Origin: Calditrichota bacterium
Lineage (GTDB): Bacteria > Calditrichota > Calditrichia > JAJRVZ01
Reading direction: 5' to 3'
DNA: 35,830 nucleotides
Assembly (NCBI GenBank): GCA_024277055.1
Contig: JAJRVZ010000299.1
Span: forward strand, 1 to 35,830
Each line of letters starts with the position of its first letter. The first letter of the stretch is position 1. The notes under the pieces are model-generated. The model did not search any database and had not been told where the DNA came from. It was given only the letters and a program-made list of their open reading frames with translations. Below are positions 8,945 to 17,204 of the stretch, piece by piece. Made by a program: the position numbers and the translations under genes.

Positions 8945-10933
8945 TTATTTGATGAGGATCATCTTCCTGTTAGCAACATGGTCGCCGGCTTCGATACGGT
9001 ACATATAAACACCGCTGGAAACCCTGGCGCCGCTTGAATTGGTGCCGTCCCACGTTACTTTATAAGAACCTGCGCTCTGTTTCTGGCTGACCAGCGTAGT
9101 AATTTTCTGTCCTGTCAGACTGTAAACCGTCAGGTTTACATCGGCTGCCTGCGGCAGAGAATACTTAATACTGGTAACCGGGTTGAACGGGTTCGGATAA
9201 TTCTGCTCCAGAGCAAAACTGGCCGGTACTTCACCGCCCAAACTTTCAACACTGGAAACAATTCCCAACCAATCAAAAGCATTGTTCAGGAAAGTCGTGT
9301 AAGTACTGCTGTAGACGCGCGGACTATCCAGAACAGTCGTATCATTCAGTGCTTCAACGGCGAACAGAACCGAAACAGTTTTGAAGGTACCGCTGTCGTA
9401 TTTATAAGCACAGTCGAAACCGCTTTCACCGGTCCAGATGAAATCGCCAAGACCATCGTTGATATAATCAACCCAGTTCTGTACACCGAGGTCTTCCGGA
9501 CGCATCGGAACGAAATCCGCCGAAGCGAAATCGGTCAACGGATCACCGGAAGCACCGATTACCAGAGTATCAACGTCACGGCCGGGATCATTTTCACCGG
9601 AAGACTGACCGAAGAAATCATAGGCGAAATCGCCGCTGGCAAAGGTCGGACTGGCTACTTCACCATTGGTGAAATAATAGTCCTGATCGGTATAGAACAT
9701 GCTGCCGCCTGCATTCAGGAATGCAGCCCACGGATGATCAGCGGAATAGGCACGAGTCGGAACAGTTGAAGTTCCCCAGCCGAAAACAACGGCACCTGTC
9801 CAACCGGCAGTTGTAACCGATTTGTCGATTCCATTGTTCGCCGCAACATCCCAGTAGTCCCAGGATACGCCGCGGGCATCAAGAATGTCCGTGAACATTG
9901 CCATATCAATAACACCGCCGTCGTCAACAACAAGAACCGAAGCACCCGGGTTATTCGGGGCTACAACTTCAAAAGTATTGGCAATCAGAGATACGGAGCT
10001 CTGACCATCGTTATCTTCCGCCCATACCCAGTAGGATACGACGTCCCCTACGCCGGCTGCGGGATTAAAAGTACCCATCCAGTCGCCGCCGCCCATATCG
10101 GTCATGGCGACCGTATCGGTGGGGGTAGTACCGTTGACGGCATATAACAATTTTGCCATGGTTACGGTACCGTCATCGGTAATGGTCGACATAACGCTAA
10201 AATTCTGTCCACCGTCAAAGGTGTTCGGCAACTGCTGGACAGAAGCGATATTCGGTGCAGCACCATATGGGTAAGAAACCCAGACGCGCATTCCAACCTC
10301 AATGATCGGATTGTAATCGCCCCAGGCGCCGGAAGTCCAGGGACCTCCGAACCATGTATAAACAAAACCACGGGCGCCTTCATCGTCCGCCAATGGGTTC
10401 GGTACATCGCTGTTCTTAACGAAACCTACCAGAAAAGGAGCCGGTGTACCACTCATATCGCCATAAAAGGGAACTACGCCGAAATCAGCGAAATTGATCG
10501 GCTGCCAGTCAAAACCCGTTGCGGGTGCAAAAGGAATCGGACCGGCTGAAACGGCGCCGAGCGGAGTTGTTCCGCCCCAGTCGTCGCTGGCAAAACCCGG
10601 ATCGCCCAGGTTCGGATCGTTTGAAGTTTCCCATGCATAAAACAGAACCGATGCGGCTCCGTCACCATTAAACCATACACTTTCAACGGTATAAACGGAA
10701 CAGGCGCCGGCACCCTTGTACCATACGGCAAAGGTATCACCGGCGGCACCGGAACCCAGATAGTATTCCCATCCGCTGTCAGTGTGGTTCAATTCCTGCA
10801 AGGCTAATTTGGAATTGTCGCTAGTTGAATGAATGGGTTTTGGAAGTTTGTGTAGAGATTGAGCTACAGCAAACGTGCTGAAAACTGCTACCAGTACCAG
10901 CGTCAGGAAAATAGTAAAACCACTTTTGTTCAT
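8945..10933 (-). CDS. Secreted protein with Ig-like and glutamine-amidotransferase-like domains, T9SS sorting domain
   Basis: A 662-residue secreted protein. It has a signal peptide (about 1-24, ending AVAQ), an N-terminal beta-sandwich region of unknown family (about 45-205, rich in Gly, Trp and Asp), an Ig-like segment (about 215-325), a glutamine-amidotransferase-like domain (about 335-555, beginning ASVLVVDDGG), and a sorting domain (NYPNPFNP, ending RKMILIK). The amidotransferase-like domain matches in layout those of the matrixin and the broken propeller gene: an alpha/beta start with VxDD, then a GG-x-x-F strand-turn. I see no nucleophilic cysteine motif, so it is probably non-enzymatic. 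The start has AGGAGG 7 nt upstream. It is the last gene of the TonB/PorV run, 84 nt after the TPR lipoprotein gene, and is followed by a strong terminator. Function unknown. Confidence 0.85.
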   Translation of the reverse strand: MNKSGFTIFLTLVLVAVFSTFAVAQSLHKLPKPIHSTSDNSKLALQELNHTDSGWEYYLGSGAAGDTFAVWYKGAGACSVYTVESVWFNGDGAASVLFYAWETSNDPNLGDPGFASDDWGGTTPLGAVSAGPIPFAPATGFDWQPINFADFGVVPFYGDMSGTPAPFLVGFVKNSDVPNPLADDEGARGFVYTWFGGPWTSGAWGDYNPIIEVGMRVWVSYPYGAAPNIASVQQLPNTFDGGQNFSVMSTITDDGTVTMAKLLYAVNGTTPTDTVAMTDMGGGDWMGTFNPAAGVGDVVSYWVWAEDNDGQSSVSLIANTFEVVAPNNPGASVLVVDDGGVIDMAMFTDILDARGVSWDYWDVAANNGIDKSVTTAGWTGAVVFGWGTSTVPTRAYSADHPWAAFLNAGGSMFYTDQDYYFTNGEVASPTFASGDFAYDFFGQSSGENDPGRDVDTLVIGASGDPLTDFASADFVPMRPEDLGVQNWVDYINDGLGDFIWTGESGFDCAYKYDSGTFKTVSVLFAVEALNDTTVLDSPRVYSSTYTTFLNNAFDWLGIVSSVESLGGEVPASFALEQNYPNPFNPVTSIKYSLPQAADVNLTVYSLTGQKITTLVSQKQSAGSYKVTWDGTNSSGARVSSGVYMYRIEAGDHVANRKMILIK

Positions 10934-11017
10934 TCCTTTCCTCCTAAAAAAGTTTAGACTTGGTTACTAAAGATAAAATACCCATAATTTTCGGAAATAT
11001 CACCTCCTTTGTTTTCT

Positions 11018-11911
11018 TTATTCTAATTGTCCTTTCAAACTCTCAAGTTTTCCGGATAATTCGGACAGATAAATTCCGTAATCAACAGCATAGCTATAAC
11101 TGACCCTGTACTGATAGGTGTCCCTGGGTATCGGGGTGCTGAAAAAATCTATCCAGGCCTGTCCGTCACCGACGGCCAGCATTTCAATGATGGCACCGGT
11201 AATAGCGACATTTTCAATATTTTCTACGGAAACAAGTTTAACTTCGGCAGAGATGCCGCTCAGGTCGAGCCGGGCATTGCCTGTTACCGAAGTGGAATCA
11301 TATACGGTAGGATTAACAATGTCCGTACGGGACAGGATGTTCGCATTGCCATCCAGGAAAGACGGATCAATCATTTTTACAAATTCCAGCGATTTGGAAT
11401 AGTGTTCCATGCGGAAATGCGCCTGTGCCTTTACCAGGTACAGGTCCAGTTTATTAATATCCGGCTCCTGTTCCAGCTGAAAATCCGGTTTGTAGGTCAG
11501 AGCCATATCAACATTGCTGATGGATTCGGCAAGATTCCCCTCTGCGAGATCGACACCGGCCAGGCCGGAGTAACAGGCAGCCAGAACATCATTGTTGTCC
11601 GCTCCGAAAGTTATCGCTTTGGCAAAATTCGCTCGTGCCAGGGTAAACTTTTTAATCATCATATTCGCCCAGCCCAATCCAACATAACTGTCTAGGTTAA
11701 GCGCATCCCGTTCATTGGCCTCCTGAAACTTCTGCACCGCAACCTCAAAATTCTTTGCACGAAAGGCGGCCCATCCCTCTTCGATGAGAGATGTTACGGT
11801 CGGGGCGCTGGCAAATGTTGGAATATTGTCGCTTTTGTCGGAACAGGCATTAAACATAAACAAGAGAAAACTGCCAATCAAGAGCAGACTTAATATTTTT
11901 ACTTTTTTCAT
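11018..11911 (-). CDS. TPR-repeat lipoprotein
   Basis: A 297-residue lipoprotein. The signal sequence ends in a lipobox with the lipidated Cys at residue 23 (FNAC), so it should be membrane-anchored. Residues about 40-180 form three to four TPR-like helical hairpins (for example GWAAFRAKNFEVAVQKFQEA, then GLGWANMMIKKFTLARANF). The C-terminal third is beta-prone and unrecognised. TPR lipoproteins usually act as scaffolds in envelope complexes, which fits a place between the pseudo-peptidase and the last secreted protein of this operon. The gaps are 35 nt upstream and 84 nt downstream. AAGGAG precedes the ATG. The partner is unknown. Confidence 0.85.
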   Translation of the reverse strand: MKKVKILSLLLIGSFLLFMFNACSDKSDNIPTFASAPTVTSLIEEGWAAFRAKNFEVAVQKFQEANERDALNLDSYVGLGWANMMIKKFTLARANFAKAITFGADNNDVLAACYSGLAGVDLAEGNLAESISNVDMALTYKPDFQLEQEPDINKLDLYLVKAQAHFRMEHYSKSLEFVKMIDPSFLDGNANILSRTDIVNPTVYDSTSVTGNARLDLSGISAEVKLVSVENIENVAITGAIIEMLAVGDGQAWIDFFSTPIPRDTYQYRVSYSYAVDYGIYLSELSGKLESLKGQLE

Positions 11912-11946
11912 TACATCTTCTCCTTATTTACAAAATTGACCGCCAA

Positions 11947-14900
11947 TTAACGCAACAGTACCATTTTGCGGGTGCTGAACTGATCCCCGGCTTTCAATGT
12001 GTAAAAATACACACCTGAAGCAACCATGCGTTGCTGCTCGTTGCGGCCGTCCCAGGTAACCTCATAGGTTCCGGCAGTTTTGTTTTTATTTACCAAAGTT
12101 CTGATTCTCTGTCCCAGAATATTATATACCGACAATTCAACCCGGACTTCCGCCGGTATGCTGAAACGAATCTTTGTACTCGGGTTGAATGGATTCGGGT
12201 AATTCTGATAAAGCGCAAATTTCTGCGGAAGTATTTCAACCTCGGAAGTACCTTTGCGCAGCTGGTATTTACCTTCCTCTTTCACATCCGCATAAACCAC
12301 ATTTCTCTGTGGATCGATTTTGCTTTTCACCGCCGTCCAACTTGCGGTGGATGCGTTGAAACGGTAGAGTCCTATCTCGGTTTCACCGACCGTGATAGCT
12401 GATTCGTCATAAGGAATTACAATCCGGAAATTACCTCTCGGTTGTGAACCGGTGATGACGGAATAAACATCCGACTGCCCGTCGCCCGTGACAATTTCGG
12501 AAATATTGCGTTCCACCTGACGTATGGCAAAAATCGAACTTTCCCTGCGCAGCGATGATTTCTCGAATTGCAGAGTAAACCCGTCTTCCGCCGTTACGGT
12601 TGTGACGCCTGTTCCGGCGTGCTTGGCAACCGTTATGGAGGCGTTATCAACCGGAATCTCGTTCCCGGTGAGGTCGCGGGCATTGGCAATCACGGTAAAT
12701 GATCCGCTGCTGCTGAAGCTGTAACCGGCATGATACATGTAAGCATTTACTGCAGGTCCTGTGCCGGAAAACACTTTCTCGACCTCCAGATCAATCGTGT
12801 CGCCGGAAGTAAGGATCAGCTGAATGGCCGGTCCCTCTTCGATATCATTGTACAGCGCCTCATTGGCCGTGAGATACATATCTAGGAAACGATCCACAAG
12901 CGAATTTTTGTGCAGACTGAGGCTGGCAAATTCCGGTTTTATATCGTCATTGGAAAATGCAACCTGTGCGTCACGACTACTCGTGTTGGTAACAATCAGA
13001 AGCAGTGTTTTATAGTTTGAACGAAAGTTCCAGCTGCCGCCGTCGGCTTCAAAATCAATGGCAAGTTCGCCCTCGTTCAGTGAATTCAACTGTGCGGAAT
13101 TCAAATGAAAATCCGGGGTGACATTATCCAGCTGATTGGCGTCCTGTGTTGCGCCAAGAACGCTGACCATGGCTCCGTCGCCGGCATTGATGAAAATAGA
13201 CCGGGTCGAATCCAGGCCGCCGTTGAATTCATTATCTCCGGAAACGTCGAATCCGGCAACCTGGTAATAAAAATAAGACCAGGACGTGCTCGGTTTTATG
13301 ATATTGGTGATTTCGTCCGGAAAGAAGGATAATGCTCCCAACCCGACTATAATCGGACGGGCCAGATCGACATTTATGAATCCATAACGATGATCCTTCA
13401 CCACTGTCGAATCACCCGGGTCGTATTCCACTTTGTCGAATAAACATGCAACGGCGTAATCATTGAAAATACTTTCAAAAGTCGTATTGGGATCGAGTCT
13501 TGATTTCAGTACCCAGGAAATTCTGTCCACCCCGGTTTTACGGTCGTAGGAAACCAGGTCGGTAATATATTTCAGCCCGTAGCGTTCATACATATAAAGA
13601 TTGAACAGGAACGAATTTTTCTGATTACTGCGGCTGACAAACTCGGTCACGAAAAAGGTCAGGTTGTTTCCGAGGGTACTGGTAATGGCCTCACCTTCCA
13701 TGAAGGGCGACCAGCTGCCCGTAGCCAGGAACTGGCACAAAGATGCAAGCCCTTCGGTCAGCCACCGTTCCTCCTGCGGAGAATTCTGCAGGGCAACCAT
13801 TCGGTAATAGACATCGGCCAGTGCCTGTGTTCCGGTAGCGAATTCATCACCGGCGGATGTGGGTACGAAATGCTGCGGCTGAGTATCGATATACAGTATA
13901 TCGCCGGCATTCGAAAGTGGGTTTTCGTCCACGGTTAAAAGATCACCGGATTCGATGTAACCGGGGTTATAGATTTTATCGTTGGTATCATTCCGTCCAC
14001 CGGCATCGAAGTCGTCGCGGACATTATACATCAGTACCGTGATTTTCCCGTTTTGATCGTAATCCGAAGGCGGCCCGAACAGTTTTGTGATGAAACCGTA
14101 AATACCGTCCCCGGTCAGCGAATCGGGTAAAACCGAACTGCTCAGATTTCCTTCAAAGGCATTAATCAGGGAATCCACATCCGCCTGATTGATATTCACA
14201 TTCCACTGGTCATCAGCGACGTAAACCTCGCACTGACTGCCCGCACCCCGGATACTGGCGAATATATTACTATTGCCGCGCGGGAATTTTTCTTTGCCGC
14301 GTGTCCAGAAGAAACGTCCGTAGCCTACCAGAAAATCTTCTCCATCCACCCCGCCGGTAATTTGTTCAATACCGACACCGGAAAAGTTTTTAACGGCTCC
14401 TGCGGCAAAATCGAAATTCGGGTTGGTCTGGACTGAAAGCGGAATCTGCGCAAGCGCCGCCTTGCTCGCCTCGGAAACCTGGTAGCGGATAATATTCGAT
14501 TCGCTTGTATTGAGCACCGCTCCGCTCGTATCCAGGGTCACTCCGGCGAAAGTGATTCCCGCCGGGTTGAATGATGAAGAGCGGACAGCTTCATCGAATT
14601 GCAGCATCAGCATTCCGTCTTTCGTATCGTACTGAATCGATTGCAGAACCGGTGCTGTTGAATCGGCTATTAAATTGACCAGTACATTATCGCTTTCGGT
14701 AACGGAGATATTGCCGTTCGGGCTCGTTCCTTTGGAAAAAACCGCGAAAGGATCTAGCAGCAACTGCCATTGACCGAAGTTTTCCAGAATGGCTTCCTGT
14801 TCATTATCCAGAGCAAGGGTTACCGTTTTTTTAGCGGAATTAACATTCACATCACTGACGGATTCGAATGTAAACGTACTGGCGGTATCCGCCGGATCTA

Positions 14901-16131
14901 TAATGTGAATGCGGGTAAAGTCCACATCTACTTTCACATCCAGCCGTTTGTTAAAAGTCATCACCAGTTCGTTAATATTCGAATCGTAGGTTATTGCCGC
15001 CGGATCGACGGTTAACGGATTGTCATCCGCAGTATAACTTACCGCCAGATCGGTATTGGCCACATTTCCGTTACCCTGCAGATCATAAACCGTAAAAAAT
15101 TTCACGGTAAGTTTCAGAGCATCCGTATTCAGCTTGGTTTCGATTCCTTCCTGAATAAGAACCGGTACTTCCAGCCATAAACGTGTATTTGAATTATCGC
15201 GGCCGATCTTTCGATAACCGAAAAATACGATTTCATTGGCCTGATCATCGCTTAACACCAGCCCTGCCACGAAAAAGTTAGCCGCGTCGGACGGATTATC
15301 AATTTCCTCGTTGAATTGAACATACAGTTTATTGGTCTTTGCATCATATTCGGCAGCTGTCGCTTCCAGCGGATCAGCATCCGCCACCAGCGTGAGGGAA
15401 ACTTCCGAATTGTCGCTCGGGTTGTATTTCAGGTCTCTGAAAGCACCTTTGACCGTCACCGGAGCACTTTCCAGGGACAGCGCTTCAAGGCTTTTCTGAT
15501 TTTCCCGACTTACGGTCAGCGACACCGTTTGCTGTGCCCCGCTGCTGTTCAGCGTATTATCAACGAGGTTCAGCCGTACGCCGGCAACACTGATGTTTTG
15601 AAACAAAACATAATTTTCATCGGCTCTGACTTCCCTGTTAAAAGACAATTCCAGTTCATTCAACGCCGCATCGTATTTGGCGCCGATCAGTTGTAATTCC
15701 GAACTGCGCTCATTATAAGTTAAAAACAGAGAATCCGATTTTACGACAGCGCTGTTTCCATTAAAAGATTCATCGATAAAAGCATTTTCTTCTACTAGCA
15801 GATAGATCTGTTGTAACTGGGTTGATTTTTCCAGTTCATCCTTCAGCGACATATTCGCAACCGATCCGCTCGTGTCCAGCAGACTGATAACGATCGAATT
15901 GGAATTGGCGGTTGACAGTATCGTTGCACCGGCCAGATTTATGGTGCCCCTGTCGGTCAACAGACTGATACGCGACAGAACCACATTATCGTACTGAACC
16001 ACTGCATCGAACTGTAAAGTGAGAGTGCTTTCATTTTCGTCATAAGTAGCTTGCTGAATTGAAACAGCCGAAAAAACCAGCCCCGGAATCAGGCAAAGCA
16101 ATAGGAACAGGCCTTTCAATGGCTTAAACAT
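11947..16131 (-). CDS. Giant secreted multi-repeat protein with degenerate gluzincin-like peptidase domain, T9SS sorting domain
   Basis: A 1394-residue secreted protein. After the signal peptide (about 1-22) come about five repeats of 100-120 residues (starting near 28, 150, 258, 378 and 498), each opening with an A/I-x-YD-x-x-x-x-x-L-x-L-x-F pattern typical of bacterial Ig/SbsA-like modules. Residues about 620-900 resemble the peptidase domain of the 22783-24984 protein (FGPPSDYDQNGK against FGLPPDIDGDGK; ILYIDTQP against MLYIDSYP; TEGLAS against NEGLSE). The HExxH of that protein is replaced here by ADVYY (about 772-776), so it should not bind catalytic zinc. Further beta-rich domains follow to about 1300, then a sorting domain with NYPNPFNP ending RKMVLLR. 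GGAGG precedes the ATG. It lies 42 nt after the PorV gene. Probably a structural or binding protein, function unknown. Confidence 0.85.
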   Translation of the reverse strand: MFKPLKGLFLLLCLIPGLVFSAVSIQQATYDENESTLTLQFDAVVQYDNVVLSRISLLTDRGTINLAGATILSTANSNSIVISLLDTSGSVANMSLKDELEKSTQLQQIYLLVEENAFIDESFNGNSAVVKSDSLFLTYNERSSELQLIGAKYDAALNELELSFNREVRADENYVLFQNISVAGVRLNLVDNTLNSSGAQQTVSLTVSRENQKSLEALSLESAPVTVKGAFRDLKYNPSDNSEVSLTLVADADPLEATAAEYDAKTNKLYVQFNEEIDNPSDAANFFVAGLVLSDDQANEIVFFGYRKIGRDNSNTRLWLEVPVLIQEGIETKLNTDALKLTVKFFTVYDLQGNGNVANTDLAVSYTADDNPLTVDPAAITYDSNINELVMTFNKRLDVKVDVDFTRIHIIDPADTASTFTFESVSDVNVNSAKKTVTLALDNEQEAILENFGQWQLLLDPFAVFSKGTSPNGNISVTESDNVLVNLIADSTAPVLQSIQYDTKDGMLMLQFDEAVRSSSFNPAGITFAGVTLDTSGAVLNTSESNIIRYQVSEASKAALAQIPLSVQTNPNFDFAAGAVKNFSGVGIEQITGGVDGEDFLVGYGRFFWTRGKEKFPRGNSNIFASIRGAGSQCEVYVADDQWNVNINQADVDSLINAFEGNLSSSVLPDSLTGDGIYGFITKLFGPPSDYDQNGKITVLMYNVRDDFDAGGRNDTNDKIYNPGYIESGDLLTVDENPLSNAGDILYIDTQPQHFVPTSAGDEFATGTQALADVYYRMVALQNSPQEERWLTEGLASLCQFLATGSWSPFMEGEAITSTLGNNLTFFVTEFVSRSNQKNSFLFNLYMYERYGLKYITDLVSYDRKTGVDRISWVLKSRLDPNTTFESIFNDYAVACLFDKVEYDPGDSTVVKDHRYGFINVDLARPIIVGLGALSFFPDEITNIIKPSTSWSYFYYQVAGFDVSGDNEFNGGLDSTRSIFINAGDGAMVSVLGATQDANQLDNVTPDFHLNSAQLNSLNEGELAIDFEADGGSWNFRSNYKTLLLIVTNTSSRDAQVAFSNDDIKPEFASLSLHKNSLVDRFLDMYLTANEALYNDIEEGPAIQLILTSGDTIDLEVEKVFSGTGPAVNAYMYHAGYSFSSSGSFTVIANARDLTGNEIPVDNASITVAKHAGTGVTTVTAEDGFTLQFEKSSLRRESSIFAIRQVERNISEIVTGDGQSDVYSVITGSQPRGNFRIVIPYDESAITVGETEIGLYRFNASTASWTAVKSKIDPQRNVVYADVKEEGKYQLRKGTSEVEILPQKFALYQNYPNPFNPSTKIRFSIPAEVRVELSVYNILGQRIRTLVNKNKTAGTYEVTWDGRNEQQRMVASGVYFYTLKAGDQFSTRKMVLLR

Positions 16132-16173
16132 TCTATTTCCTCCACATATTTATTTTGAATGACTGTTCAGGGG

Positions 16174-17181
16174 TTACCAGTCGATCGCCATGGTAAAAAA
16201 CTGCGTCATATCCAGAACCCCGTAGTCAACATAAGCGTAATCCAGTTTAAGCGTAAAAGTTTCGAACGTAGCCAGCTGAAAACCAACGCCACCGCTCAAT
16301 GTTCTTGTATCGTGATTCAAAACGTACCCGCCGCGAAGCGAGATCATATTATTCCACCAGTATTCCAACCCCAGATTGCCCCGTTCGAGATTGTCATTGG
16401 GATGCTCCAGAAGTGCGGCAAAAGTCATTTTATGTTGTGAATTTTCCCAGACTTCGAAACCGAATCCGAAATTAAAAACAAGCGGCATCTGGAATATGGA
16501 ATATTCAACCGCTTCGGGGAGTACCTGACCATTGTCAAAATCCACATGTGTCCCGGCCAGCTGAATTTCCGGACCAAAATTACGGATGTTCATTACCAGG
16601 CGCAGGGATTTGAAAAACTCGAATCCCGGGTAGTAAACACTGCCGACATCAAACGCCCAGGCGCCGGTGCTGTTGTCGTCATCCAGTTTGCCGTTGGTCA
16701 GATCCTCGTTGATGTATTTGAAATTTCCGCCGATGCCGAATTTATTGGTCAGCATACGTGCATAGGAAATTCCGAATGAATAGGAACGGGACTGAAAAAT
16801 GCGCCCGGTTCCACCCTGCTGCGCAACAGTTGTTTCTTCAATATCTCCGGAATTCCAGAGCGAACCGAACACGGCAACAACGCCAATCCCTTCAATCTGC
16901 TTGGCGAGAACAAAAGATTGCAGGTCCATTTCCGCAAAATAGGAAGAATGGGTAAATCCCACACTCCAGTCCTGGACTTTGTTCAGCATCGCCGGATTCC
17001 AGAAAACCGCCCGGGCATCATCAACAATCGGGCCGACTGCATCGCCCAATGCCTGTCCCCGGGCATCCATTCCTATTTTCAGAAACTGGTATCCTACGGT
17101 TCCGACTTTTGCCAATCCCTGACCAAAAGCCGGATTTCCGCAAACCAATACCAGAACGATTATCAGCATATATTTTTTCAT
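16174..17181 (-). CDS. PorV/PorQ-family outer-membrane protein (type IX secretion)
   Basis: A 335-residue outer-membrane beta-barrel of the PorV/PorQ (UPF0164) family. Members of this family belong to the type IX secretion machinery; PorV carries sorting-domain cargo from the translocon to the attachment complex. The N-terminus has a signal peptide (about 1-20) followed by the family hallmark: a YQFLKIGMDARGQALGDA segment, then DDARAVFWNPA and alternating strands of a barrel. The last residue is Trp (MAIDW), as expected for an aromatic C-terminal barrel signal. The start at 17181 has GGAGG 7 nt upstream and the gene follows the FnIII protein by 23 nt. Its place among seven sorting-domain genes (one broken) suggests it handles the cargo encoded here. 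The other T9SS core genes are not in the window. Confidence 0.88.
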   Translation of the reverse strand: MKKYMLIIVLVLVCGNPAFGQGLAKVGTVGYQFLKIGMDARGQALGDAVGPIVDDARAVFWNPAMLNKVQDWSVGFTHSSYFAEMDLQSFVLAKQIEGIGVVAVFGSLWNSGDIEETTVAQQGGTGRIFQSRSYSFGISYARMLTNKFGIGGNFKYINEDLTNGKLDDDNSTGAWAFDVGSVYYPGFEFFKSLRLVMNIRNFGPEIQLAGTHVDFDNGQVLPEAVEYSIFQMPLVFNFGFGFEVWENSQHKMTFAALLEHPNDNLERGNLGLEYWWNNMISLRGGYVLNHDTRTLSGGVGFQLATFETFTLKLDYAYVDYGVLDMTQFFTMAIDW

Positions 17182-17204
17182 AACAGGAAAACCTCCTTCA
17201 CCAA

